DNA from: JADJEI01 sp035328465
GTDB lineage: Bacteria; Bacteroidota; Ignavibacteria; Ignavibacteriales; Ignavibacteriaceae
NCBI GenBank assembly: GCA_035328465.1
Contig: DAOLIQ010000010.1
Span: 1 to 62,565, forward strand
DNA length: 62,565 nucleotides
Direction of reading: 5' to 3'
Positions 1 through 9,364 of the stretch are shown piece after piece. A program made the translations under genes and the position numbers. The notes below the pieces were generated by a model. The model did no database searches. It had not been told where the DNA came from and saw only the letters and a program-made list of their open reading frames with translations. Position 1 is the first letter of the stretch; the number at the start of each line of letters is the position of its first letter.

Positions 1-41
1 GCGCCTTCAATAGCGATGTATTTAACTTCAGTAATTTCCAA
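1..41 (-). CDS. Deoxynucleoside kinase-like, N-terminal fragment (partial)
   Basis: Two bases after the folK stop codon a TTG opens a frame that runs off the window edge and reads L/M-EITEVKYIAIEGA. A short charged lead followed by KYIAIEG is the usual start of bacterial deoxynucleoside kinases, just before their P-loop. Such a kinase often follows folK in Bacteroidota relatives. Only 13 codons are visible and the P-loop itself is outside, so the call rests on this short resemblance and on the neighbourhood. Confidence 0.4.
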   Translation of the reverse strand, partial: MEITEVKYIAIEG

Positions 42-43
42 GT

Positions 44-577
44 CTAAACCGTAATTGCTTTAATGTTTTCATTAATTTTATTCAGAACCTTCTTTGTCTG
101 AAGATTTTTTAGTAATTCACTCAGCTCAACTTTTGAAATTGGGTGAACCAAATGCGGTTCAATTTCAATTAATGGAACTAGGACAAAGTCACGTTCAACA
201 ACACCGTAATGCGGGATAACTAATTCATTTTTGCTATAAATAATATCGTCATAAAAAAGAATATCAAGGTCTAATTCACGCGGACCCCAGCGTTCACGTT
301 TTATCCTACCTGCTTTTTTTTCAATCAAATTTAAGAATGAAAACAAATCTTCAGGTAATAACTTAGTTTTTATTTTTATAACGGCATTAAAATAATTTTC
401 CTGTTGAATTTCACCCATTGGTAATGTTTCGTATATAGAAGATACATTTTCAATTGAGGATGAATCTAACTCATCAATTTCATTTAGTGCAAAACGAATG
501 TTCGCTAACTTATCACCTTTATTTGTTCCTATTCCTATAAAAGCGGTATGCGGAAAATCTTTTATTTGGTGGATCAA
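44..577 (-). CDS. folK: 2-amino-4-hydroxy-6-hydroxymethyldihydropteridine pyrophosphokinase
   Basis: HPPK transfers pyrophosphate from ATP to 6-hydroxymethyl-dihydropterin in folate synthesis in the cytoplasm. The 177-residue length fits the family. The N-terminal GIGTNKGDK (residues 15-23) is the family start motif, and RWGPRELDLDI (96-106) is the HPPK signature with the two Mg-binding aspartates D103 and D105. The start is a TTG; no ATG lies in frame before the conserved core. It begins two bases after the folB stop, so the two folate enzymes form an operon and are probably translationally coupled. A kinase-like frame follows it at the window edge. Confidence 0.95.
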   Translation of the reverse strand: MIHQIKDFPHTAFIGIGTNKGDKLANIRFALNEIDELDSSSIENVSSIYETLPMGEIQQENYFNAVIKIKTKLLPEDLFSFLNLIEKKAGRIKRERWGPRELDLDILFYDDIIYSKNELVIPHYGVVERDFVLVPLIEIEPHLVHPISKVELSELLKNLQTKKVLNKINENIKAITV

Positions 578-579
578 TT

Positions 580-954
580 TTATTTTATTTCACTCCGGTT
601 TTTTATTACTTCAACTTCAACACACTCAACAACACCACCGACGGGTGGATTATTTTTTCGGACACGAACTGCGATTTCATTAATTCCTTCAAATCTTTTT
701 AGTAATTCGTCTGCAATTTTATTTGCAAGAGATTCAATAAGATAATGTTTCTCTTTGAGTGCAAGCTCATACATAAATGAATAAACTTTATGGTAGTCAA
801 TCGTGCCGCTAAGGCTGTCCTTTGTAGCGGCTTTAGAAAAGTCGGTATATATGTCTACATCTGCTTCAAACTTTCCCCCCACGCTTTGCTCTTCCGAACG
901 AACACCATGATAACCATAAAACGTTGCTTTTTTTATTCTGATTATATTCTGCAT
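580..954 (-). CDS. folB: Dihydroneopterin aldolase
   Basis: This enzyme makes 6-hydroxymethyl-dihydropterin from dihydroneopterin, the step just before FolK. The 124-residue protein shows YGYHGV at 13-18, E22, Y54 and K100 (in RKNNPPVGG). These match by position the catalytic Glu, Tyr and Lys known in dihydroneopterin aldolases such as that of Staphylococcus. It is the first gene of the folB-folK pair. The upstream gap of about 60 bases to the transporter gene holds no other feature that I can see. Confidence 0.95.
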   Translation of the reverse strand: MQNIIRIKKATFYGYHGVRSEEQSVGGKFEADVDIYTDFSKAATKDSLSGTIDYHKVYSFMYELALKEKHYLIESLANKIADELLKRFEGINEIAVRVRKNNPPVGGVVECVEVEVIKNRSEIK

Positions 955-1014
955 AAAATTTTAAGAGTAGTAACGAAATTATCCTAACTAAAAATAGTGA
1001 TTTTCGGCTAATAA

Positions 1015-1929
1015 TCACTGCCTAAAAACGTCCTTGCTCGTCTCATTTCTAAATAATTTGAATAGACTTTCAAACGCAATTCCTGCTAATACTAATACTG
1101 CGCCGGCAATATGCTGAGGCTGTAAGCTTTCGCTGTAAAAAATCCAACCAATAAATATTGCAATAACCGGAGTTATAAAAGAAATTAATGAAAGCAGCAC
1201 AATGTTTATTTTTTTCATCAACCAATAATAAGAGGTGAAAGTAATAACACTTCCGAATAAAGCTAAATACAATATTGATAACACCGCTGGCATTGTTATC
1301 GTAATGTTATTAACATCTTCAAACCATAAACCTATAAACACAAGAAATACTCCGCCGATTAACATTGGGAAAAAATTCATTGACAAAGGATGGAGGTGGG
1401 AGCCATACTTTTTTATAACAACAGCAATAACTGCCTGCATAATTGCACTAATCACAACAGCAATCATTCCAATTAGGTTTTCCGAAATATCTGCATTGAG
1501 ATCATTTGAAAAAATCACGACTATTCCAATAAAGCTGATTATCATTCCAACTGTTTTTAAGAAATTAATCCGCTCTGTTTTTATTAAATAAAAAGTAAAA
1601 ATTGCGACAAAAAAAGGATAAACAGCGAACAAAACCGCGGCTAATCCTGATGGTACAAATTGTTCTGCCCAATAGACCAGCCCAAATGGTATAACGAATG
1701 AAAAGAACCCCATAACAACGTATAGCATAATTGCTACTTTATCAAATTGAAAATGCAATTTACTTAACCTTGTGAGAAGTAATATTGCAATTGCGGCAAT
1801 AATAAATCTTATTCCTGCTGAAAAAAGAGGAGTAAAAGATTCAAGTCCAATTCTGATTGCAAGCCATGTGGATCCCCAGATCAAACAGATCAATCCATAA
1901 ACTAAAACTATTTTTAGTTTATCGGTCAT
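1015..1929 (-). CDS. EamA/DMT-superfamily transporter
   Basis: A 304-residue protein made of about ten hydrophobic segments in two similar halves, as expected for two EamA repeats. The first half carries the usual IWGSTWLAIRIGL-like start near residues 17-30. Members export amino acids, metabolites or drugs across the inner membrane; the substrate cannot be read from sequence. It begins one base before the end of pgeF and is probably co-transcribed with it, although no functional link is evident. Confidence 0.88.
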   Translation of the reverse strand: MTDKLKIVLVYGLICLIWGSTWLAIRIGLESFTPLFSAGIRFIIAAIAILLLTRLSKLHFQFDKVAIMLYVVMGFFSFVIPFGLVYWAEQFVPSGLAAVLFAVYPFFVAIFTFYLIKTERINFLKTVGMIISFIGIVVIFSNDLNADISENLIGMIAVVISAIMQAVIAVVIKKYGSHLHPLSMNFFPMLIGGVFLVFIGLWFEDVNNITITMPAVLSILYLALFGSVITFTSYYWLMKKINIVLLSLISFITPVIAIFIGWIFYSESLQPQHIAGAVLVLAGIAFESLFKLFRNETSKDVFRQ

Positions 1930-1930
1930 C

Positions 1931-2674
1931 TCAATGATCCTTCAAACAAATTAAAGCAAGTGATCTGCCGGAATTTTTCCCATCTCTTCTATAAGAGTGA
2001 AAAATATCTTTATAAGTGAATGTGCAGAGAACTGACTTCTGAATATTACATTTTTTTACTCCCGCCGCGACCAAGTAATCATAATTTATTCCAGAAACAT
2101 CGAGCAGATATTTATGATCTTTTTTTATAGAATATTTTTCAGGGAAATTTTCAGCAACATCAATATCAACTTCATAATTAATTTGACTGATACTCGGCCC
2201 GATATAACAAATCAAAGTAGTCGGGTCAGAATGAAAATCATTCACAAGCATCGAAATGGTTTTTACTAGTATTTTTTTATACGTGCCCCGCCAGCCAGAG
2301 TGAACAGCAGCAATAACTTTTTTATATTTATCATAAATCAAGATAGGAGTGCAGTCCGCAATACTAACAGCAAGTGCTAAACTTGTCTTGTCTGTTATCA
2401 TTGCATCTGACTGTCCGCAATTCCCCGCTGAGTTGACATAAGAAATCACATCGCTATGGATTTGATTTTGAAACGCCGTTTGTTCTTCGGATAAATTTAA
2501 AGCGTTAAAAAATAAATTTCGATTTTCCTTAACGAATTGTTCGTCATCCCCGACATTATATGATAGATTGAAGAAGAATTGTTTGTCTCTTCGCCCACCA
2601 ATTTTAGAACTAATTCCGGAAATGATTTCGGGGAAAGAATTGAATATTTTTGGTCTAATAATAAAAGGATGCAT
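1931..2674 (-). CDS. pgeF: Purine nucleoside phosphorylase / polyphenol-oxidase-like family (YfiH, PgeF)
   Basis: A 247-residue member of the multicopper-oxidase-like 'laccase domain' family (YfiH/DUF152), now known to contain purine nucleoside phosphorylases and the peptidoglycan-editing factor PgeF. The metal/active-site hallmarks are visible: DCTPILIYD with its Cys, AVHSGWRGT with its His, and a late YIGPSIS. Start is ATG at 2674. It is divergent from surE, with a 128-base spacer that should hold promoters for both. Which of the reported activities applies here is unknown. Confidence 0.85.
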   Translation of the reverse strand: MHPFIIRPKIFNSFPEIISGISSKIGGRRDKQFFFNLSYNVGDDEQFVKENRNLFFNALNLSEEQTAFQNQIHSDVISYVNSAGNCGQSDAMITDKTSLALAVSIADCTPILIYDKYKKVIAAVHSGWRGTYKKILVKTISMLVNDFHSDPTTLICYIGPSISQINYEVDIDVAENFPEKYSIKKDHKYLLDVSGINYDYLVAAGVKKCNIQKSVLCTFTYKDIFHSYRRDGKNSGRSLALICLKDH

Positions 2675-2802
2675 TAATAAACTTTTTTAGGGTATAAATT
2701 ACAAAAAGAGGATGAAGATATATTTAATAAAAATGAATGAACATTTGTAAATTTATAATTGCAAACATTAAATGTTCTAAACAATAATACTTAAGGATTG
2801 AA

Positions 2803-3582
2803 TTGAAAATTTTAGTTAGTAACGACGATGGGATTGATTCCCCAGGAATTTATGCACTGGCAAATTCATTGAAAGAAATTGGAGAGGTAACTGTAGTGGC
2901 CCCAAGAAATGAACAAAGCGCAGTTGGACATGGAATAACAATGCAGTACCCTTTGAGAGTTACAGAATATTTTAAAAATGATATTTTTTTTGGTTATGCA
3001 GTTGATGGAACTCCAGCTGATTGCATCAAAATGGGTATCAGGAATATTATGAAAACTTCCCCCGATCTTGTGGTTTCAGGAATCAATAATGGTTCAAACA
3101 CAGCTATAAACATTATTTACTCAGGAACTGTTTCAGCAGCCAGAGAAGCAGCTATAATGGATGTGCCTTCCATCGCAATTTCTGTAACAAGTCACGCAGC
3201 AAAAGATTTTACTTTCGCCGGAAAGATTGCCCGTTTGCTTTCTGCTGAAATTGTTTCAAAAAATATCCCTGCTGGTACTCTATTAAACGTAAATGTTCCA
3301 GCAATTCCAGAAAATCAAATTCAGGGAATTATGTTGACCAAACAGGGAAAATCTAAGTGGGATGATATTTATGAGAAAAGAATTGATCCGTTCGGTAAAG
3401 ATTATTATTGGCTGACAGGGAATTTAATGGAAATGGATAACGATATTGATACAGATCAGGCTGCAATAAAAAAGAATTATGTTTCTGTTACACCCATCCA
3501 TTTTGACCTGACGGACTATGATACTTTTAATAATATGAATGCGTGGAAACTTGAAACTTTATTAAATGATAAGAAAAATTAA
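2803..3582 (+). CDS. surE: 5'/3'-nucleotidase SurE
   Basis: SurE is a metal-dependent phosphatase of nucleoside monophosphates used in stationary-phase survival. The protein opens with MKILVSNDDG, whose D8-D9 pair binds the metal. It continues with RNEQSAVGHG and SGINNGSN (the conserved Ser and Asn ligands) and YSGTVSAAREA. Its 259 residues are normal. The start is a TTG at 2803, fixed by the conserved first residues and an AAGGA about 6 bases upstream. Its 3' end overlaps the next gene by 17 bases, so both are in one operon. Confidence 0.95.
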   Translation: MKILVSNDDGIDSPGIYALANSLKEIGEVTVVAPRNEQSAVGHGITMQYPLRVTEYFKNDIFFGYAVDGTPADCIKMGIRNIMKTSPDLVVSGINNGSNTAINIIYSGTVSAAREAAIMDVPSIAISVTSHAAKDFTFAGKIARLLSAEIVSKNIPAGTLLNVNVPAIPENQIQGIMLTKQGKSKWDDIYEKRIDPFGKDYYWLTGNLMEMDNDIDTDQAAIKKNYVSVTPIHFDLTDYDTFNNMNAWKLETLLNDKKN

Positions 3583-4429
3583 GTACTCGCGGATAAATTC
3601 TTTTACTTCTAATTCTTTTGCCGGAAATCCTGCCGGTGTGTTGATGAGTAATAATCTTTCAGAATCTGAAATGCCGTTAATTGCGCGCGAATTAAACTTT
3701 GCAGAAACAGCATTCATTTCTTCATCAAAATATTGTAATTACAAACTAAGGTGGTTAACCCCAACATCTGAAGTTGATCTATGCGGACATGCTACAATTG
3801 CCGCACTGCATTTCTTAAAGGAAAATAGTTTGCTGATGGAGAATGATGAGATAACTTTTGAAACACGTTCAGGCAATCTTCGCTGTGGTTTTAAGGATAG
3901 AAAATACTATATGGAAATTCCGATCCATATTGTTGAAAATTTTGAGGATGACAAAAACATTATTTTTAATGCACTGAGAATTAAAGAGGAAATTGTTAAT
4001 GCTGATTTGCCTTTTTTGATTCATAATAAAATTCTTTTCATCGCTATTAATTTTTTAAGCGATCTTAATAAAGTATCGCCCAATTTTATTGAGCTAAGTA
4101 AAATCACAACACATAGTTTATTTAATTCGGTGATGCTTTTTACACTTCAAACGTATGAAAGCGCAAACCACGCTTACTCAAGATTTTTTGCACCTGCAGA
4201 AGGTATTAACGAAGACTTAGTAACCGGTTCTGCAAATGGTCCGCTGCTAATCATTCTTAAAAGATTAAACTTGATCGAGACAAAATCTAAAATTATTGTT
4301 TGTACATTTGAGCAAGGGGACATATTAAACCGTCCTGGACGTGTAACTGTAAGTTATGATCAAAATAAAAATGAATTATTCATAATTGGCGATGCAGTGA
4401 CTGTTGTGCGAGGGGAGTTTATACTCTGA
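3566..4429 (+). CDS. PhzF-family isomerase/epimerase-like protein
   Basis: A 287-residue PhzF-fold protein (DapF-like superfamily). The FAGNPAGV near residues 18-25, the FAETAF with the catalytic-type Glu, and LCGHATIAA are all hallmark PhzF motifs, as is the late EDLVTGSANGP (GSA instead of the more usual GSG). Family members isomerise small carboxylates, but most are uncharacterised and the name does not imply phenazine synthesis here. It overlaps surE by 17 bases and shares a TGATG junction with the VWA protein gene downstream. Confidence 0.88.
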   Translation: MIRKIKYSRINSFTSNSFAGNPAGVLMSNNLSESEMPLIARELNFAETAFISSSKYCNYKLRWLTPTSEVDLCGHATIAALHFLKENSLLMENDEITFETRSGNLRCGFKDRKYYMEIPIHIVENFEDDKNIIFNALRIKEEIVNADLPFLIHNKILFIAINFLSDLNKVSPNFIELSKITTHSLFNSVMLFTLQTYESANHAYSRFFAPAEGINEDLVTGSANGPLLIILKRLNLIETKSKIIVCTFEQGDILNRPGRVTVSYDQNKNELFIIGDAVTVVRGEFIL

Positions 4430-6570
4430 TGTTCGGGATTTATGATATTCAAATCAATTATGCATACTCAGGTTATTTATTAATTCTTGCCATAGTTCTA
4501 CTGATTGGCATTAGTTATTTCATTCATAGAGTTACTGTACCTCCGTTAAGTGCATTTAAAAGGAGTGCACTGATTTTCTTAAGATCGATTTCATTAATAC
4601 TGCTTCTTTTTCTAATCTTTGAACCTGTTTTAAGCTTTTCAAAAAAAATAGAAATCATTCCTAAAAACTTAGTTTTCATAGACAATTCTCGTTCAATTAG
4701 AATTGATGACGGTTCAGAACGTCAAACAAAAATAAAAAATATTGTAAACGATTTTTCTTCTTATTCTGCTAATTTTAACTTTCAGACATTTGGCAGTGAG
4801 ATCAATCCTGTTTCCGAAGATAGCCTTGATAAAATCAATTTTGATGAAGGTTTGAGTAACTTTTCAAATATTTTCAACCAGTTAAATAATGAAGAGCAAA
4901 TTATAACTTCAGTCACTGTAATTAGCGATGGTGGAATTAACGACGGAAGCAACCCGGTTTTCCAGGCTGAAAAAATTGGTGTACCTGTTTTTACAATTGG
5001 TATTGGCGATACATCAACACGAAATGATGCTGAGGTAAAAAGCATATTTACTAATAATTTTATCTACTCGGAAACTCCGACCCAAGTACTTACGACGATT
5101 ACCAATTATAAACTAAACGGCAGAAGTACCTCTCTTTCTTTATTCGAAAATGATAGACTGCTTGAGCAAAAAGTTATTACTTTGAGTGAGGAGGGAGTAC
5201 AAACAGAAAAGTTTGATTATATTCCGCATTCTGCCGGCGAGAAGAAATTAACGATTTTACTCGGCAAAACTGCTGCTGAATTTTCAGATGCTAATAATAA
5301 AAAAATATCTTTTATTAATGTTTTAAATGATAAAGTCAAAGTTCTACTTGTAGCCGGTTCACCCTCCGCTGATTTGTCCTTTATAAAGACTTCTTTATTG
5401 AGTGATAAAAACTTAAGTGTAAATTCAATTACACAAATATCTTCGGATAAATTTCTTGAAGATCAAAACAAATCAAAGCTGATAGACAGTGCTGATGTTT
5501 TTTTTCTGATAGGATTCCCGGCAAAGAACACGCCTTCTGCTCTAATAGATGATATTTATTCTAAAATAAAAAATGATAGAAAGCCATTTTGTTTTTTGCT
5601 ATCAGAAAGCACCGACCTTAATAAACTAAAACTATTTGAACCGGTTCTGCCTTTTTCAATCAGGCGAATTGGTAACGAACACATTGAAGTGCAGCCCAAT
5701 GTACCGGCAAAGGAAAGTAGAAATAATTTAATTAAAAATGATGCCAATGATGTAATTGAAGAGTGGAATAACCTACCGCCCGTGTTTCAGCTAAATGCTG
5801 AGTTTATTGCGAAGCCTGAAAGTGAAGTGATTATTAATTCCAGAATAAATAGTCTTCCGATTTCGAATCCGCTTGTGATCTCCTCGAATCTTGGCAGCCG
5901 CACAGTTGCAGTTTTAGCAAAAGATATTTGGAAATGGAAACTTCAGGCTTCGGATAAAACATCCGATTTATTTGATAGGTTCATTTTGAATTCACTGCGC
6001 TGGTTAAATACAGATGAGAAGCAGAATAAAGTATTAATTAAAACAAACAAAAAAATTTATTCGCCAGGTGAGGATATTGATTTTACGGCTCAAGTCTATG
6101 ATGAGTCATTTAATGCTGTTAATGATGCCTCTGTTAATGTGAAGATTACCAATGGCGAAAAGTCTTCTGAAATTACTTTGACTTCATTAAAAAATGGACT
6201 TTACGAGGGGAAGTTCCGAACAAATGATACCGGTGATTTTTCATTTAAAGGAGGTGCTAAAAAAGATAATATTATTTATGGAAGTGATGAAGGATCCTTT
6301 AATGTAGGAGAGGTGGATATTGAATTGAGTGCGTTCCAAATGAATAAGGAATTTCTCTCAAGCTTATCTCTACAGAGCGGTGGTAGATTTTATATGCCTG
6401 ATAACTATTCCGAAGTTTTTAAGTTGATAAATGAATTAACTATTCAATCTTCAAAAGAGAAAGAAATCAAAAAAGAATTTGCTCTATGGTCTAATGAATG
6501 GTTACTAGTAATCTTGATTTTTTCTTTCGCGGTCGAATGGCTCTTACGAAAACTGTGGGGTCTTCTATAA
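4429..6570 (+). CDS. Membrane protein with von Willebrand factor A-like domain
   Basis: 713 residues. Two hydrophobic helices (about 16-34 and 48-68) precede a VWA-like domain starting at LVFIDNSRSI. There D85-S87-S89 form a DxSxS metal-site motif, followed by VISDGG and FTIGIGD strands. A long region resembling the glutamine-amidotransferase-like fold of Bacteroidota BatA-type membrane proteins follows, then a carboxypeptidase/bacterial-Ig-like stretch (about 530-625). A final TM helix spans about 688-706. It probably sits in the inner membrane with the domains outside. Start ATG overlaps the phzF stop. Its exact role is unknown. Confidence 0.75.
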   Translation: MFGIYDIQINYAYSGYLLILAIVLLIGISYFIHRVTVPPLSAFKRSALIFLRSISLILLLFLIFEPVLSFSKKIEIIPKNLVFIDNSRSIRIDDGSERQTKIKNIVNDFSSYSANFNFQTFGSEINPVSEDSLDKINFDEGLSNFSNIFNQLNNEEQIITSVTVISDGGINDGSNPVFQAEKIGVPVFTIGIGDTSTRNDAEVKSIFTNNFIYSETPTQVLTTITNYKLNGRSTSLSLFENDRLLEQKVITLSEEGVQTEKFDYIPHSAGEKKLTILLGKTAAEFSDANNKKISFINVLNDKVKVLLVAGSPSADLSFIKTSLLSDKNLSVNSITQISSDKFLEDQNKSKLIDSADVFFLIGFPAKNTPSALIDDIYSKIKNDRKPFCFLLSESTDLNKLKLFEPVLPFSIRRIGNEHIEVQPNVPAKESRNNLIKNDANDVIEEWNNLPPVFQLNAEFIAKPESEVIINSRINSLPISNPLVISSNLGSRTVAVLAKDIWKWKLQASDKTSDLFDRFILNSLRWLNTDEKQNKVLIKTNKKIYSPGEDIDFTAQVYDESFNAVNDASVNVKITNGEKSSEITLTSLKNGLYEGKFRTNDTGDFSFKGGAKKDNIIYGSDEGSFNVGEVDIELSAFQMNKEFLSSLSLQSGGRFYMPDNYSEVFKLINELTIQSSKEKEIKKEFALWSNEWLLVILIFSFAVEWLLRKLWGLL

Positions 6571-6587
6571 TCTTCTGACTTTCCAGT

Positions 6588-7277
6588 ATGAATTTTATAA
6601 GCTATAAAAATAATTTATTTGATTTTTTCCTTCCGAGATTTTGTCCCGGCTGCAATTCCAAACTTGATATTGATAAAGCACCTGTTTGCAGAGATTGTAT
6701 TTCCTCAATGCATCGCGTAGCCGAGACAAGATTAGCTTTTGAGTACAATAAAAAATTTGCCGGGAAAAAACTCGTAACAGATTTTATTTCACTATACGAA
6801 TTTGAAAAAGGTAAAGAACTTCAAAACATTCTTCATTCTTTTAAGTATCAAAATAGATTTTTAATAGGAAGATACTTTGGTCAACTTCTTTATTCATCAT
6901 TTAAAGAAAAAATTGATCTTTGGAAAATTGATTTTTTAATTGCAGTACCTCTGCATCATTTGAAAAAAGCTGAACGTGGATATAATCAATCGGATTATAT
7001 TGTGAAAGGGATTTCATCCGTCTCAGGAATTCATGTGAAAAATTTTCATCTCAAAAGACAGCGTTACACAGAATCGCAAACCACCAAATCCAGAACAGAA
7101 AGAATAATGAATATGGCTGATGCCTTCAAACCCCACAAGGAGCAGAAACTTATTAATAAAAGAATTTTATTAGTTGACGACGTGATTACAACAGGTGCAA
7201 CAATTTCGGAGTGTGCCAGGGCTTTATCAGAAAAGGGTGTGGATAAAATTTTTGCAGCTTCAATCGCAATTGCTTGA
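6588..7277 (+). CDS. comF: ComF-family phosphoribosyltransferase-like protein
   Basis: 229 residues. An N-terminal CPGC...CRDC zinc-finger-like pair (residues about 19-38) is followed by a phosphoribosyltransferase fold. Its PRPP-binding loop reads LLVDDVITTGAT near 195-206, preceded by the family motif ERGYNQ. ComF proteins are needed for DNA uptake in some naturally competent bacteria. No other competence gene lies nearby, so the role here is inferred from the family only. It ends 8 bases from the convergent argS stop. Confidence 0.88.
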   Translation: MNFISYKNNLFDFFLPRFCPGCNSKLDIDKAPVCRDCISSMHRVAETRLAFEYNKKFAGKKLVTDFISLYEFEKGKELQNILHSFKYQNRFLIGRYFGQLLYSSFKEKIDLWKIDFLIAVPLHHLKKAERGYNQSDYIVKGISSVSGIHVKNFHLKRQRYTESQTTKSRTERIMNMADAFKPHKEQKLINKRILLVDDVITTGATISECARALSEKGVDKIFAASIAIA

Positions 7278-7284
7278 ATGGAAA

Positions 7285-8913
7285 TTACATTTTTTCAGGT
7301 GCAGAAACTCCAAGAATACTTAGTCCGTTTCTCAATACTATTTTTACAGCTAAAATGAGCGCCAATCTTGCCTCTGCTAATTTCCTTTCAGAACCGATAA
7401 TTCGGCAAACAGTGTAAAAGCGGTGAAACAACGCTGCAAGCTCTTCGAGGTAATTGCAAAGTTTGTTTGTCTCATAAAGCTCAGCACTGCTCAAGATTTC
7501 GCTTCGAAATTGATGAAACTTCTTAATTAAATCAAGCTCTTCTTCAGTTTTTAACAAATCAAGGGAATCAAAGGATGGGGAAATATTCTCTGTATCTGCC
7601 ATTCTTAATATTGAGCATATTCGCGCGTGTGCATATTGTAAATAAAAAACAGGATTTTCATCAGAATGTTTTTTGGCAAGATCCAAATCAAAATTCATAT
7701 GCGAACTAATGTTCCGCATATTAAAAAAATATCTAACAACATCCGAACCAACTTCGTCAATTAATTCATCGAGTGTAATGAAGTTTGCCTTTCTTGTTGA
7801 CATCTTGACTATTTCGTCCCCCTGCATTATGGTTACAAATTGATGAATAAGTACTTTAACGATTGACGGATCATACCCAAGGGCTTTAATGCCCGCAAGA
7901 ACATCAGGATAAGTGGCATTATGATCAGAGCCGAAAAGATCAACAAGCAGATCATAACCACGTTCATATTTTGTGATATGATATGCAATATCGGGAAGAC
8001 GGTAGGTTGGTTCACCCGACGATTTTACAATAACTTTATCTTGTTCCTGACCGAGTTCAGAAAACTTTAACCAAATTGCTCCATCCTTTTCATATGAAAG
8101 GTCTTTTACTTTAAAAGTATTAAGTATCGAATCAATTTTCTTTTCTTCGTACAAGGAATTTTCGTTATAAAATATTTTGTGTTCGATTCCCAGTCGTTTC
8201 AATGTATTTTTAATATCAGTAAAAATATTTTTTTCGGCGCGTTGTTTAAAAATTGATTCAGCCGACTGAGTTTGAAGCGAGTCTCCAAATTGATCAAACA
8301 ATTCTTTTGCAATTTCACGAATGTATTCGCCTTGATAGTAATCTTCTGGAAAAGTTATTTCAGCGCCTAATAGCTGTAAATAACGCAGGCGAACTGAATC
8401 GCCAAGAACACGCATTTGTCTGCCGGCATTATTAAAATAATATTCTCTGTCAACATCGTACCCCACCCATTCGAGAAGATTGGCAATTGTGTCTCCGATT
8501 ACAGCATTGCGTCCATGTCCGACTGTTAAAGGTCCTGTTGGGTTTGCTGAAACAAATTCTACATTTGCCCGCTTACCGAGATATTTTTTACTTTTACCAA
8601 AATCATTACTGCGAAGATTTATTTCTTTTACAATTAATGAAATTAATTTCGGGTTAAAATAAAAATTGATAAATCCTGGACCGGCAATTTCAATTTTAGA
8701 AATTTCATCGGAAGAATATTCCAGGTTTGAAATAATCTCTTCAGCAATTTGTTTCGGATTTTTACGAAGTTGTTTAGTCAACAACAATGCAGCATTTGTA
8801 GAAAGATCACCATTTGCTTTGGATTTTGGTACTTCGAAGATCAGATCAATATTATTTAGGTATGATAGCTTCTCAGCGGTTTTTTTAAAAATAGTTTTTA
8901 ATAATTCGTTCAA
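7285..8913 (-). CDS. argS: Arginyl-tRNA synthetase
   Basis: Class I synthetase charging tRNA-Arg. The 542 residues include an N-terminal Arg-tRNA synthetase domain, the HIGH-equivalent PTGPLTVGHGRN (about residues 128-139), DLLVDLFGSDHN in the catalytic domain, a KMSKS-equivalent KMSTRKANFI, and a C-terminal DALR anticodon-binding helix bundle ending in LRNGLSILGV. Start is a TTG; the downstream residues match the usual N-terminus. An upstream 24-base spacer separates it from rsfS on the same strand, so both are likely in one transcript. Confidence 0.96.
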   Translation of the reverse strand: MNELLKTIFKKTAEKLSYLNNIDLIFEVPKSKANGDLSTNAALLLTKQLRKNPKQIAEEIISNLEYSSDEISKIEIAGPGFINFYFNPKLISLIVKEINLRSNDFGKSKKYLGKRANVEFVSANPTGPLTVGHGRNAVIGDTIANLLEWVGYDVDREYYFNNAGRQMRVLGDSVRLRYLQLLGAEITFPEDYYQGEYIREIAKELFDQFGDSLQTQSAESIFKQRAEKNIFTDIKNTLKRLGIEHKIFYNENSLYEEKKIDSILNTFKVKDLSYEKDGAIWLKFSELGQEQDKVIVKSSGEPTYRLPDIAYHITKYERGYDLLVDLFGSDHNATYPDVLAGIKALGYDPSIVKVLIHQFVTIMQGDEIVKMSTRKANFITLDELIDEVGSDVVRYFFNMRNISSHMNFDLDLAKKHSDENPVFYLQYAHARICSILRMADTENISPSFDSLDLLKTEEELDLIKKFHQFRSEILSSAELYETNKLCNYLEELAALFHRFYTVCRIIGSERKLAEARLALILAVKIVLRNGLSILGVSAPEKM

Positions 8914-8937
8914 TATTATTCTTTAGGTATAATGACG

Positions 8938-9354
8938 TTATTCAGGTTTAATTTTTTTGGGTCTGCCTTTTGGTTTTTGGGTGGAATGCTTAACAAGAGG
9001 CTGAAGAGCAGGATCTTCAGCAATCGTTATTTCTGCATCACCCCAAAGTTTTTCCAGGTTGTAAAATTCACGTGCATCTTTATTAAAGATATGAATAACA
9101 AAATCCACATAGTCAAGCAACACCCAGCTAAGCGCTTTATAACCCTCCCTGTGCCAGCATCTTATTCCCTGCTCTTGCAATTTATCTTCGATCTCATCTG
9201 CGATAGCTTTTACTTGCGTGGTAGAGTCTGCTGAACAAATAATAAAATAATCAGCAAAGGCTGCAAGGTTTTTAAGGTCGAGTATTTTAACATCCGAACC
9301 TTTTTTATTGAAAATCAATTCAGTGATTTTATTTAAGAAATCTTTTTGTTTCAA
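8938..9354 (-). CDS. rsfS: Ribosomal silencing factor RsfS
   Basis: RsfS (Iojap/YbeB) binds ribosomal protein uL14 and blocks subunit joining in starvation. The 138 residues contain the family core: DVKILDLKNLAAFADYFIICS, the VKAIADEIEDKL helix, GYKALSWVLLDYVDFVIHIF and the LEKLWGDA end. A short basic, proline-rich tail (KPKGRPKKIKPE) extends beyond the usual C-terminus. Start is TTG. It follows a LytR-C-domain gene by 10 bases, an arrangement often seen around rsfS, where cell-envelope LytR-type genes neighbour it. Confidence 0.93.
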   Translation of the reverse strand: MKQKDFLNKITELIFNKKGSDVKILDLKNLAAFADYFIICSADSTTQVKAIADEIEDKLQEQGIRCWHREGYKALSWVLLDYVDFVIHIFNKDAREFYNLEKLWGDAEITIAEDPALQPLVKHSTQKPKGRPKKIKPE

Positions 9355-9364
9355 ATTTGAATTC